Below, in pieces: positions 33,661 through 43,100 of a stretch of DNA of 64,000 nucleotides. Source of the DNA: Streptomyces sp. NBC_01264. Lineage in GTDB: Bacteria; Actinomycetota; Actinomycetes; Streptomycetales; Streptomycetaceae. The translations under genes and the position numbers were made by a program. Below the pieces are notes generated by a model. It made no database searches. It was not told the DNA's origin and worked only from the letters and a program-made list of their open reading frames with translations. The DNA lies in NCBI RefSeq assembly GCF_026340675.1, contig NZ_JAPEOX010000002.1:744001-808000 (forward strand). The letters run 5' to 3'. Position 1 is the stretch's first letter; every line of letters starts with the position of its first letter.

Positions 33661-33707
33661 GGGGGTGCACACGCGTTCACCCCCAGGGTAAACGCGTGTG
33701 CACCCCC
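33661..33707 (-). promoter_or_regulatory. 47-bp palindromic operator of the MFS/TetR operon
   Basis: Two perfect 17-base arms, GGGGGTGCACACGCGTT (33661-33677) and AACGCGTGTGCACCCCC (33691-33707), flank 13 bases. Each arm contains the self-complementary ACGCGT and GTGCAC, so two TetR dimers could bind side by side. The site begins 29 bases upstream of the MFS start, where it would block transcription. Confidence 0.85.
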
Positions 33708-33783
33708 TTGTCCGCCGCTCCGGCGCACGGATTTCCGGCCTTCTCAAGGCGGCGCGGGCCAGGCAAGATCCGAAAGAGACGGC

Positions 33784-34674
33784 CTAGGAGCGGCGCGCGC
33801 CGTCCCCCGGCGGCGGGGCCGCCTCGTCACCGGCGGCCGAGGGGTGGCGCAGCAGACCGCGTGCCCACCGTTCGTTCAGGCCCGCGAGGAAGCCGATGGC
33901 TCCCCAGAAGAACCAGGTCCTGACCAGGGCCCCGTGCCCGTCGGCGGAGAGCGGGCCGGGCCCGCACAGCTCGGCCGGGGTGACCGGCGGGGTGAGGAGC
34001 GTGAGGATCCCGCCGGCGACGAGGAGGTAGAGCGCGGTGGCCAGGAACCACCCCACCACCACCCGGTACCAGCCCTCCTGGCGCAGCGCCCGGGACAGCT
34101 GGACGGGATCCGCGGCCGGGCCGGCCCCGCCGGGGCTGTCGCGGATCAGCTGCCGGGGATCGCGCAGCCGGACGATCACGCTGAAGACCGCGCCCATCGC
34201 GCCGCCGGCGAAACACACCAGGGCTCCCGCGAGGGCGAGCTGCTCCTGGCAGCCGAGGATCGCGCCGAAGAGCCGGGGCACCCACTCCCCCAGTGCGAAG
34301 ACCACGAGCAGGATCACCGGGCTGATCACGATCCCGCACGTCAATCCGGTGTTCAGGCCGCGCGCCCCGGCGGTGGCCGTATCGGCCTCCAGCCGCGTCC
34401 CGGCCAGTGCGACGGCCGTCTCCAGCCGGGCCACGTCCGCTCCCTGCGCCACGGCGCGCAGGGCCCGGAGCAGTTCGTCCGTGACCGCGACGCGCGTACG
34501 CCGCTCGAAGGCCCGCTGCGCGGCCGTGTGCAGGCCGTCGAGGCGGAGCATCAGCTCCGGTTCGGCACACCACAGTTCCCGCAGCCGCTCCGGATCGATG
34601 CCGGGCACTTCTTCCAGTGCCCGTATCTCCCCGTCGGCCGCGCCGTCGAACCATTCGCGCGCTTCGCGCAGCAT
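33784..34674 (-). CDS. Hypothetical four-helix membrane protein
   Basis: The 296-residue protein has a cytoplasmic helical N-terminus (about 1-100, rich in Glu and Arg) and about four membrane segments: GIVISPVILLVVFALGEWV, ALAGALVCFAGGAMGAVFSV, VVVGWFLATALYLLVAGGIL and TWFFWGAIGFLAGLNERW. GAGGGGGAG precedes ATG 34674. The closing FLAGLNERWARGLL segment occurs in actinobacterial membrane proteins that have no assigned function. No functional partner is adjacent. Confidence 0.75.
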   Translation of the reverse strand: MLREAREWFDGAADGEIRALEEVPGIDPERLRELWCAEPELMLRLDGLHTAAQRAFERRTRVAVTDELLRALRAVAQGADVARLETAVALAGTRLEADTATAGARGLNTGLTCGIVISPVILLVVFALGEWVPRLFGAILGCQEQLALAGALVCFAGGAMGAVFSVIVRLRDPRQLIRDSPGGAGPAADPVQLSRALRQEGWYRVVVGWFLATALYLLVAGGILTLLTPPVTPAELCGPGPLSADGHGALVRTWFFWGAIGFLAGLNERWARGLLRHPSAAGDEAAPPPGDGARRS

Positions 34675-34752
34675 CCGCTCCCCCTCTTCGCACAGCAGTT
34701 GTACCCGCCTTCGCCGCGCGAGGATAGCCGCAGGCCCGGCGGAGCACCGCCG

Positions 34753-36165
34753 TCAGTCCGCGGCCGGGGCCTTCCGCGAGCGCATCCGGCCCGGCGGCTC
34801 GCCGCTCCCGAACGCGCGGAAGAGGGCGTGGAGCAGCACGGCGGTGAGCGTGCCCGCCACGACCCCGCTGCCGAGAACCGTCCGGGCCCAGGTGGGGAAG
34901 CCCTGGTAGAGGTCGGGGGCCACGACCGGCAGCAGTCCGGCGGTGAGGGCCAGCGCGATCACGGTGGAAGCGCCGCCGGCGCCGGGCGCCGTCCGCCCGA
35001 GCATGTCGACGCCCATCACCGCGATGATCCCGTAGATCACCAGGGCGGATCCGCCCACGACGGGCGCGGGGACGGCGGCGAGCAGCCGGGAGACGGGTGC
35101 CAGCAGGCCGACGGCGATGAGCAGTACGCCCGCGCCGGCGGTCACGAAGCGGCTGCGGACCCCGGTGAGCCGTCCGATGCCGATGTTCTCGGCGCTCGTG
35201 ACCATCAGCGAGGTGCCGAACAGCCCGCCGAACACGGAGATCAGGGCGTCGGCCCGGGCCACCCGGGGGACATCGCGTCCGGGGTCGCTCTCGCGCCCCA
35301 CGGTCTCGCTGTTCAGGACGGTCTGCCCGGTGATCTCCGCGAGGGTGGTCAGGCTGAAGACGAGGAGGGGCAGCGCGGCGAGCACGTCGAACCGCGGTGC
35401 GCCGTACGGGAGAAGGTGCGGGAGGGTCAGGCTCACGCCGGCTCCGCCCACGGACGCGAAGTGGCCGAGGCCGGTCGTGAGCGCGATGAGGGTGCCCGCG
35501 CCCATGCCGAGGAGCACGGCGGTCTGCCGCCAGATCCCGCGCAGCACCATGAGGAAGAGCACGGTGCAGCCGATGGTGGCGCCGGCCAGCACGACGGCCG
35601 ACGGCGCGGCGTATCCGGGGCTCCCGGGGCGGCCGGTGACCAGTTGGGCCGCGACCCGGATCATGGCGATGCCGATGAGCAGCACGGTGGTGCCCATGAC
35701 CACGGGCGGGAAGAGCCGTACGACTTTGGCGTAGAAGGGGAGCACGGCGAAGAGCAGCGCGGCGGCGAGGAGCACCGAGCCGGTCGCGGTCGCGGGGCCG
35801 TGGTCCTTGGATATCTGGAGGAAGAGCGCGGTGGCCGCCCCGCCGGGGAGCATGACGAACGGCAGCCGGGCCCCGAACCGCCACACGCCGAGGGACTGGA
35901 GCAGGGTGCCGGCTCCGCAGAGCACGAGGGTGGCGCTGAGCAGGGAGGCGGTGTGGGCGGCGCCGAGGCCGAGGGCCTGGCCGGTCAGGAACGTGGTGGA
36001 GACGGGCGCGGCCACCATGGCCAGTACGTGCTGGGCGGACAGCGGAGCCAGCCGGCGCAGCGGCAGCCGCTCGTCCACCGGGCTGACGGGGCTCACCGGG
36101 GCCGCGTCCTTCACGGCCTCCGCGGTCTTCGTGGTCTTCTTGGCCTTCGCGGGGGCGGCGCTCAT
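34753..36165 (-). CDS. NCS2-family purine/uracil permease
   Basis: The 470-residue protein has the 14-segment nucleobase:cation symporter-2 architecture: APLSAQHVLAMVAAP at the N-terminus, NSETVGRESDPGRDVPRVAR near the substrate site and GTSLMVTSAENIGIGRLTGV. It probably imports xanthine, uric acid or uracil. A Lys/Ala-rich tail precedes the first helix. Its start overlaps the stop of the arylsulfotransferase-like gene (ATGA), so the two are cotranslated, an unusual pairing. Confidence 0.88.
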   Translation of the reverse strand: MSAAPAKAKKTTKTAEAVKDAAPVSPVSPVDERLPLRRLAPLSAQHVLAMVAAPVSTTFLTGQALGLGAAHTASLLSATLVLCGAGTLLQSLGVWRFGARLPFVMLPGGAATALFLQISKDHGPATATGSVLLAAALLFAVLPFYAKVVRLFPPVVMGTTVLLIGIAMIRVAAQLVTGRPGSPGYAAPSAVVLAGATIGCTVLFLMVLRGIWRQTAVLLGMGAGTLIALTTGLGHFASVGGAGVSLTLPHLLPYGAPRFDVLAALPLLVFSLTTLAEITGQTVLNSETVGRESDPGRDVPRVARADALISVFGGLFGTSLMVTSAENIGIGRLTGVRSRFVTAGAGVLLIAVGLLAPVSRLLAAVPAPVVGGSALVIYGIIAVMGVDMLGRTAPGAGGASTVIALALTAGLLPVVAPDLYQGFPTWARTVLGSGVVAGTLTAVLLHALFRAFGSGEPPGRMRSRKAPAAD

Positions 36166-37292
36166 CGGGCGGCCTCTCTGTCCAGCCAGGGCAGCTCCTC
36201 GGCGGTGTACCGGTAGGCGCGGAAGACCGCGTTGGGTTCGGACGGGAACAGACCGCGGACCTCGGATTCCCGGTAGGCGCCGAAGTACGGGACGACGTAC
36301 TCCCAGCAGAGGTAGCCCTCGGGGGTCACCTCGAAGAGCCGGCCGGACGGGGAGTCGGTGACGAGGGTGTTGCCGCCGGCGAGGCGCTGGGCGCTGCCCA
36401 TGAAGGGGGCGAAGAAGGCCTCGCGGGCGGGGTCGTGGTACTCCCAGACGACCTTGCCCGAGGAGCGCTCGATCTCGATGACGCGCGAGTAGGGGACGTC
36501 CGATCCGGGCCGGAAGACGCCGTTGTCGAACACCAGCACCCGGCCGTCGGCGAGTTCGGTGGGGGCGTGCTGCTGCGAGACGACTCCGGGCTCGGTGCGC
36601 CAGAGGATCTCGCCGGTCTCCCGGCTGATGACGACCACGGCGGAGACGCTGCGCAGGCTGGCGAGGACGTTCCCGTCGGCGAGCGGTACGACGCTGTTGA
36701 TCAGCGGCCAGTGCTCGCGGGCGTAGTCGGGGTGCAGGGCGTATTCGGCCCGGTCGAGGTGTTCGGCCGCGCTCCACGACCAGCGTACGGAGCCGTCGGC
36801 GTCGACCTCGGTGATGGTGTCGGCCCACACCGTGCCGTCGGCCGCCTCCGAGCCGGGCACTCCGCCGAGCACGCCCGCCGCGTCGGCGCCCCGCAGGGGT
36901 TCGAGCGCGGTGTAGAGGACGCGGCCGCCGCCGAGGTGGTGGGCGTCGTGGTGCTGGAGCGGATCGCGGTGCTCGCGCAGGACGGTGCCGTCCGGGGCGG
37001 CTTCGAGCATCACGCCGCCGCGGTACTTGTGCCACATCGGGAAGAGGGCCTCCTCGCCGGGGAGGACGCCGCTGTAGGCCAGGTTGCCGTTGTCGAGGAT
37101 CCGGGCGTGCCGGCCGGGACGGTAGGGCAGCCGCCACTCGTGGACCACTTCGCCGTGGATGTCGATCAGGTAGACCTCGCCGGTGCCGGTGAGCGGGGCG
37201 AAGAGGGTGTACCCGCCTTCCGAGGCGGCGGGGTCGAGGGCGATGAGACCGGTGCCGCGGCGGCGGCGGAAGTTCTGGTCGACCGGGGACAT
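36162..37292 (-). CDS. Arylsulfotransferase-like (ASST) beta-propeller protein
   Basis: The 376-residue protein consists of repeated propeller strands (GEVYLIDIHGEVVHEWRLPY, GNLAYSGVLPGEEALFPMW, DGTVLREHRDPLQHHDAHHL, QQHAPTELADGRVLVFDNG). This matches the ASST family, in which conserved His residues carry out sulfate transfer between phenols. The HHDAHH and QQHAP clusters are compatible with that site. No signal peptide is present, whereas many bacterial ASSTs are periplasmic. AGGAGG six bases upstream fixes ATG 37292. It is divergent from an XRE-cupin regulator and coupled to an NCS2 permease. Confidence 0.8.
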   Translation of the reverse strand: MSPVDQNFRRRRGTGLIALDPAASEGGYTLFAPLTGTGEVYLIDIHGEVVHEWRLPYRPGRHARILDNGNLAYSGVLPGEEALFPMWHKYRGGVMLEAAPDGTVLREHRDPLQHHDAHHLGGGRVLYTALEPLRGADAAGVLGGVPGSEAADGTVWADTITEVDADGSVRWSWSAAEHLDRAEYALHPDYAREHWPLINSVVPLADGNVLASLRSVSAVVVISRETGEILWRTEPGVVSQQHAPTELADGRVLVFDNGVFRPGSDVPYSRVIEIERSSGKVVWEYHDPAREAFFAPFMGSAQRLAGGNTLVTDSPSGRLFEVTPEGYLCWEYVVPYFGAYRESEVRGLFPSEPNAVFRAYRYTAEELPWLDREAAR

Positions 37293-37319
37293 GCTGTTCC
37301 TCCTGCGGAGCATGAAACT

Positions 37320-37346
37320 TTCTTTGATGCGAGCAATCTTCTTTGA
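37320..37346. promoter_or_regulatory. Direct-repeat operator between ASST and XRE-cupin genes
   Basis: TTCTTTGA occurs at 37320-37327 and again at 37339-37346, 19 bases apart, in an AT-rich patch just upstream of the ASST ribosome-binding site. Two-turn spacing suits a dimeric regulator. The divergent XRE-cupin protein is the natural candidate. Confidence 0.6.
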
Positions 37347-37449
37347 AGTTAGCGGCGCATTGTTGCGGCACTGTGAAGGGAGTGCGAAGCCCGCGGCGAG
37401 GTGCGGGAAGATGATCGTCAGAGGCGGGGAACGACGAGCGGGGTGCGGG

Positions 37450-38064
37450 GTGGACGGCCAGGTGGAAGACGACACGTCCGAGCGGCGGATCGGTGCGGGC
37501 ATCCGCAGACGGCGCAGGGCTCTGGACCTCACCCTCGCCGAGGTGGCCGCGCGCAGCGGGCTGTCCTCGCCCTTCCTCAGCCAGATCGAGAACGACCGGG
37601 CCCGCCCCAGCATGCGTTCGCTCCAGCGGGTGGCCGATGCCCTGGACACCACGGCCGTGCAGCTGCTGGCCGCGGCCGAGACCCCCCGCCGGGTGGACAT
37701 CGTGCGGGCCGACGCCGATCCGGGGCTGGACGCGGGGCTCGGTTCCGGGCCGGGCGCCGGGCCGGATCCGACGGCCCGGGTCCGGCCGCTCGTACGGGGC
37801 CAGCACCAGATGCACGCACTGGAGTTCACCGGGGACCACGACGCCGAGCGCGCGTTCCGGCACCGCAACGACGAGTTGATGTACGTGGCCGACGGCTCGG
37901 CCGAAGTGGAGGTGGACGGGCGGACCCACCGCCTGGGACGGGGCGACACCCTGTACCTCACCGGCGGGGTGGAGCACCGCTGGCGGGCGCTGGAGCCGGG
38001 CACGCGGGTGCTGCTGGTCGCCGTCGCCGACCACGTCGAGGCCGTCGTGGACCCCCTCGGCTGA
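37450..38064 (+). CDS. XRE-family regulator with C-terminal cupin domain
   Basis: The 204-residue protein has an HTH (about 15-70: RIGAGIRRRRRALDLTLAEV, SGLSSPFLSQIENDRARPSM) and a cupin sensor domain (about 115-200: MHALEFTGDHDAERAFRHRN, DELMYVADGSAEVEVDG, GDTLYLTGGVEHRW). The cupin probably binds a small ligand that controls DNA binding. The start is uncertain: GTG 37450 is chosen from domain position, with ATG 37411 as the alternative. It is divergent from the ASST/NCS2 operon and is its likely regulator. Confidence 0.87.
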   Translation: MDGQVEDDTSERRIGAGIRRRRRALDLTLAEVAARSGLSSPFLSQIENDRARPSMRSLQRVADALDTTAVQLLAAAETPRRVDIVRADADPGLDAGLGSGPGAGPDPTARVRPLVRGQHQMHALEFTGDHDAERAFRHRNDELMYVADGSAEVEVDGRTHRLGRGDTLYLTGGVEHRWRALEPGTRVLLVAVADHVEAVVDPLG

Positions 38065-38098
38065 GACGGGACCCCTAGGGGGTCGTCAAACTCCCGCC

Positions 38099-39283
38099 TC
38101 AGCCCGTGCGGGCCTTGCGCAGGGACTGGTGCACGGACCAGGCCACCGAGACCAGGGGCACCGCCACCACGGCCCCCACGATCCCGGCGGCGATGGCTCC
38201 CGCGACCACCGACAGGGCCACCACCATCGGGTGCAGGCGCACCGCCCAGCTCATCACCAGGGGATGCAGCAGGTGGCCTTCGATCTGGCCGATGACCACG
38301 ATGAGCGCGACCACCAGGGCCGCCACGAGCGGCCCCTGGGTGGCCAGGGCGACCACGGCGGCCACGCCGAGGGCGACCGGGGACCCGATGAGCGGGACGA
38401 AGGCGGCGACGAACTCCAGCAGGGCGAGCGGGACCGCGAGCGGGACGCCGAGGAGGGAGAGCGCGATGCCCACGAGGACCGCGTTGGTCGCGGCCACGAG
38501 CACGATGCCGTGGGTGTAGCCCGTGAAGGTCCGCCACGCGGCCCGTCCGGCCACCGCCACCCTCTCCCGTGCGCCTTCGGGCAGTTGTGCGCAGAACCAG
38601 CTCCATTGCCGGTCGCCCGAGTAGGTGAAGAAGACCGAGCAGAACAGCCCGAGGGCCGCCACGGTGAACACCGCCACGACCCGTCCCGCACCGCTGAGCG
38701 CCGTGCTCAGCAGGGTGGAGCGGTGGCTGGAGAGGTAGTCGCCGATCTTCGACTGGGCATCGCTCAGGGCGTGCGCGTCGAGCCGGAACGGCGGCCCCTG
38801 GAGCCAGCTCTGGATCCGGCCCAGCCCGTCGCGGAACTCGCGCACCAGCGCTGGCCATTCCCCCGCGACGGCCTCGCCGACCAGCGCGAGGCCGCCGAGC
38901 ACCAGGATCAGGCTGCCGATCAGCGCGCAGGCCACGGCGAGACCGCGGGGCATGACCCGGGCCAGCAGCCCGGCGGGCGGGCGCAGCATGGCCGCCGCGA
39001 CCAGGCCGAGGAAGAGGGCCAGGGCGATCTCGTGGAACCGTCCCAGGACGGCGAAGACCGCGTACGCCGCCGCGCCGACGACCAGCAGCCGCCAGGCGTA
39101 CGCGGCCGCCGTCCGCAGGACCGGGGACACCGGGGACACCGGGGACACCGGGGACGGCGGGGATACCGGTGACAGTGCGGATACCGGGGCCGGGGTACGG
39201 GCACGCCCGGTCCGGCCCTCGCCGCGGGGGCGGCCTCCGGGCGGGAGCCGCCGGACGGACCGCGTCACGAGTCGCCTGGTCAT
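38099..39283 (-). CDS. AI-2E (YdiK/PerM) family membrane protein
   Basis: The 394-residue protein has about eight membrane helices in the arrangement of the AI-2E/PerM family: FHEIALALFLGLVAAAML, the amphipathic external region with WPALVREFRDGLGRIQSWL, and the C-terminal AAFVPLIGSPVALGVAA and VIGQIEGHLLHPLVMSW signatures. Members include putative autoinducer-2 exporters and sodium/proton antiporters; no specific substrate can be assigned. The N-terminal tail carries Ser-Pro-Val repeats encoded by a 9-bp tandem repeat at 39122-39157. ATG at 39283 has GGAGG eleven bases upstream. Confidence 0.87.
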   Translation of the reverse strand: MTRRLVTRSVRRLPPGGRPRGEGRTGRARTPAPVSALSPVSPPSPVSPVSPVSPVLRTAAAYAWRLLVVGAAAYAVFAVLGRFHEIALALFLGLVAAAMLRPPAGLLARVMPRGLAVACALIGSLILVLGGLALVGEAVAGEWPALVREFRDGLGRIQSWLQGPPFRLDAHALSDAQSKIGDYLSSHRSTLLSTALSGAGRVVAVFTVAALGLFCSVFFTYSGDRQWSWFCAQLPEGARERVAVAGRAAWRTFTGYTHGIVLVAATNAVLVGIALSLLGVPLAVPLALLEFVAAFVPLIGSPVALGVAAVVALATQGPLVAALVVALIVVIGQIEGHLLHPLVMSWAVRLHPMVVALSVVAGAIAAGIVGAVVAVPLVSVAWSVHQSLRKARTG

Positions 39284-39567
39284 GTGCGGCCGCACCTCCG
39301 GGGTGTGTTGGTCCCCTCGGGCTATCACCCCGGTGGCGGCGGCCCCGTGCGCCGCGCAGCGCGTTCGCCCGAAGGCCTCATCACCGTTGGGCCGAAGGAG
39401 CCGAAGGAGCGGGCCCGGCCGTTGCCCCTCCTTCGGCGAGTGCGCTGGTCACAGGGGGTTTCCCGGGCCGGGCCGCCGACGGGCGACGGGAAACCCGTCG
39501 ACCCCGGTGCCCGCCCGGGACAGCCTCTTGGTGTCAGCACGGAGCAAGACCCGAGGGGACACCCACC

Positions 39568-39939
39568 ATGCGCAAGATGATCCGCGGCGCCGCCGCGTTC
39601 GCCACCGCCGCTGCCGCCGTCGTCGCACTGGGCGGAGCCGCCGGCGCGTCCGGCGCGCAGCCGGCCGACACGTGGGCCGGGTGCCCGGACGGGGCGGTCT
39701 GCATCTACCCGCAGAACCAGAACCCGGCCGTCAGCCCGAGCCACGTCTTCTACAGCTACGGGGCGCACAACCTGAGCAACCAGTTCGGCAACCACTGGGT
39801 CCTCAACAACCAGTACGGCGGGGCCTCCGCCCGCCTGTGCAAGGGCTCGAACGGGGTCAACTGCGGCAACCCCATCGCCCAGGGCACCGGGGTCTACGCC
39901 GACCTCGGCCCGATCAACTCGATCACCCTCAACCGCTAG
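39568..39939 (+). CDS. Secreted peptidase inhibitor family I36 protein
   Basis: The 123-residue secreted protein has a signal peptide (about 1-32, AAFATAAAAVVALGGAAGASG). The mature domain, with GCPDGAVCIYPQNQN, HNLSNQFGNHWVLNNQYG and ARLCKGSNGVNC, is a gamma-crystallin-like I36 domain of the SMI metalloprotease-inhibitor type. Four cysteines could form two disulfides. GAGGGG lies nine bases upstream of ATG 39568. Such proteins inhibit secreted metalloproteases or act extracellularly. Two very strong hairpins follow, which suggests high expression. Confidence 0.85.
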   Translation: MRKMIRGAAAFATAAAAVVALGGAAGASGAQPADTWAGCPDGAVCIYPQNQNPAVSPSHVFYSYGAHNLSNQFGNHWVLNNQYGGASARLCKGSNGVNCGNPIAQGTGVYADLGPINSITLNR

Positions 39940-39949
39940 GCCGTCTCTC

Positions 39950-39977
39950 GGCGAACGGGCGGGTCCGCCCGTTCGCC
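39950..39977 (+). terminator. First terminator hairpin after the I36 gene
   Basis: A perfect 13-bp stem (GGCGAACGGGCGG and CCGCCCGTTCGCC) with a 2-base centre begins 11 bases after the stop codon. Confidence 0.8.
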
Positions 39978-39988
39978 ACTCGCAAGGA

Positions 39989-40025
39989 CGTTCCGGAGAC
40001 CGGCCCGCGGCCGGTCTCCGGAACG
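39989..40025 (+). terminator. Second terminator hairpin, 17-bp stem
   Basis: CGTTCCGGAGACCGGCC (39989-40005) and its exact complement (40009-40025) flank a 3-base loop. Together with the first hairpin it isolates the I36 gene from the large STAND gene downstream. Confidence 0.8.
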
Positions 40026-40122
40026 CCGCCGTTTCACGGCACACCGCACGCGTCGCCGGTCGGCCGCCCCACCCCCGCGCTAGCCTGGGCACCTGCCTCT
40101 CACAGCCTGGGCGCACATTGCC

Positions 40123-43100
40123 ATGGGGGACGTCTTGGGGGATCCGGACCGCGCGAGCGGGACCGCGGCGGCCTTTCCCGCCCAGTTGAGAAGGCTGCGC
40201 GTGGAGCGCGGCCTGTCGCTGGGCGACCTCGCCCGCCGGACGCACTACAGCAAGGGCTATCTCAGCAAGATCGAGACCGGTGCGAAGCCGGTCACCCTCG
40301 ACGTGGCCCGCAGCTGCGACCGGGTCCTCGGGGCCGGGGGCGAGCTCCTGAGACTGGTACCGGAGTTGGCCCCCGGCGTCGAAGTGTCCGGGCCGCCCCC
40401 GGCGGGATCCCGCGCCGAGCCGGCCGGCCCGGCCGGTCCGCCCCGCCAGCGCGGTCCGCAGTCGGACGGGGACTGCCCCTACCGCGGCCTATCGGCGTTC
40501 ACCCCGCAGGACGCCCGGTGGTTCTTCGGCCGGGAGCGTGCCACGGCCGCCCTCCTGGAGCGGGTCCACGACCGGCTCGGCCAGGGCCCGTTGCTCCTCG
40601 TCGCCCGATCGGGTGCGGGCAAGTCCTCCCTGCTCAGCGCGGGTCTGGTGCCGGCTCTGCGGAGCGGCGGCTTCCCGGTGGCGGGGTCCGAGGGCTGGCC
40701 GGTCGTCCGGTGCACCCCCACCGCGCACCCGCTGCGGGAACTGCTCGACGCCACCGCCAAAGCGGTGGGGGGCGATCTCGGCGTCAACCCGGAGCAGTTG
40801 AGGGAACACCCGGAACGACTGCTCGAATCCGTCCACCGGCTGACGAGCGGGACCGGCCCCCTCCCCCGGGCGGACGGGCGCCGGACCCCGACCGTGCGGC
40901 CGGTGCTGCTGGTCGACCAGTTCGAAGAGCTGTTCACCCTCTGCTCCGACGAGGAGGAGCGCCGGGCCTTCGTCCGGGTGCTCCTCGCCCTCTCCGCGCC
41001 ACCTCCCCCTTCCCCGGCCCCTCCCCCTGCCGCCCCGCCCGGGACCGGGTACGACCCCGCCGTTGTCGTGCTCGGCGTGCGGGCCGACTTCTCCGGGGAG
41101 TGCCTGGACCTGCCGGAGCTGGCCGCCGTGTTCCGCGAGGGGCTGTTCGTCCTGCCGCCGATGTCCGTGGCGGAGCTGCGGGAATCGATCACGCGCCCGG
41201 CGGAGCTCGCCGGGCTCGTCCCGGAGCCGGGGCTGGTCCCGCTGCTGCTGCGGGACGCGGGCGTACGGGACCTGTGCGTACGGGATGTGGGCCTACGGGA
41301 GTCGGGCCGACGGGACCCCGGTGCCGGGGACCCCGTGGCGCGCCCCGGCGGCGGGCCGGACGCCTGGCCCGGGGAGGCTCCTTCCAGCGCCCTGCCCCTG
41401 ATGTCCCACGCGCTGATGGCCACCTGGCAGCGGCGCGAGGGCTCCACGCTGACCGTCGCGGGCTACGAGTACGCGGGCGGCATCCAGGGTGCCGTGGCGC
41501 GCAGCGCCGAGCAGGTGTTCGCCCGGCTGGAGACGGCCGAGCAGCGGATGGTCCGGCGGCTGCTGGTACGGCTGGTGCACATCGCCGACGGTACGGGGCC
41601 CACCCGGCGCCGGATGGGCCGCGCCGCCCTGCTGGAGGGGCAGGCCGACACCGTGCGGGCCGCGGCCGCCCTCGACGCCTTCGTCCGGGCCCGGCTGATC
41701 AGTGCGGACAGCGACACCGTCGAGATCACCCACGAGGCCCTGCTGCACGCCTGGCCCCGGCTGCGCGGCTGGATCCACGCCGACCGGGCCGGCCTGCTGG
41801 TCCACCAGCAACTGGCCCAGGCCGCCGACGAATGGGTGCGCGAGGCCCGCGACCCGTCCGTGCTGTACCGCGGCAGCCGCCTCGCCACGGCCCGTACCTG
41901 GGCGGACGAGCTGGACGGCCGCGGCCGGCTCAGCCCCCGGGAGGCCGCCTTCCTCGACGCGAGCCGGGCCGCGGAGGAGGCCCGCCGGCGTCAGGACCGG
42001 CTCCGGGTCCGCCTGCACCAGCGGATGCTGGCCACGCTCGTCGTCCTGCTCCTGCTGGCGCTGACCGCCGGCGCGGTGGCGTACCAGCAGCGCGCGGGAG
42101 CGCTCGCCCAGGAGCGGACCGCCCGTTCGCAGGCGCTGGCCGCCCGGTCGCTGTCCCTGTCCGCCGGCCGGCCCGAGGCCTCCATGCTGCTCGCCGGGGA
42201 GGCCTACCGGGCCGAAGCGACGCCCGAGGCGCGGGGCGCCCTGCTCAGCACCCAGTCCCAGCCCTTCCTGGCACGGCTCGGCGGGCACGGCGGGCCGGTC
42301 AACGCGGTGGCCTTCGCCCCGGACGGCCGGCTGCTGGCGACGGCCGGCTCCGACGGGAAGGTGCTGCTGCGGCGGGTGGCCGACCGGAGCACCGTCGCCG
42401 CCTTCACCGCGCCCGGCCGGGTGCGCACGGTCGCCTTCAGCCCCGACGGGCGGACCCTGGCGGCCGGTTCCACCGACGGCCCCGTCCGGCTCTGGACCGT
42501 CGGCGCGGGCGGCGGCTCCGTGTCGGTGCTGCCCCCGGGCACGGCGGGCGCCCGGGCGGTGGCCTTCGCCCCCGACGGCGGCACCCTCGCCGTAGCCACC
42601 GCCGACGGGTCCGTCCAGTTGCGGGACACGGCCGGGGACCACCGCGTGCGCGCCGTCCTGACCGGGCACACCGCACGGGTCAACACCCTGGCGTACGCCC
42701 CGGACGGCCGGAGCCTCGTATCGGCCGGCGCCGACGGGACCGTACGGCTGTGGGACACGCGGCGGGCGGAGCCGGCCGCCGTTCTCGAGGGGCACACCGG
42801 GGAGGTGCTGGGCGCCGCCTTCGCCCCGGACGGGCGCACGGTCGCCACCGGCGGGGTCGACCGTACGGTGCGGCTGTGGGACGTCGGCGGGGGGCGTGCG
42901 GCCGTGACGCTGGCCGGGCACAGCGACGACGTCAACTCCGTGGCCTACACGCCGGACGGCACCACCGTCATCAGCGGGGGCGGCGACGGCACCACCCGGT
43001 TGTGGGACGTCCGGAGCGGCCGGCTCACGGCCACGCTCGCCGGCCACACCGACTACGTGCTCGCCGTCTCCGTGGATCCCAAGGGATCGGTGCTCGCCAC

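Noticed and set aside
38070..38084. GACCCC-TAG-GGGGTC as a terminator between convergent genes
   Set aside because: A 6-bp stem is within chance for this composition, and no T-run follows.
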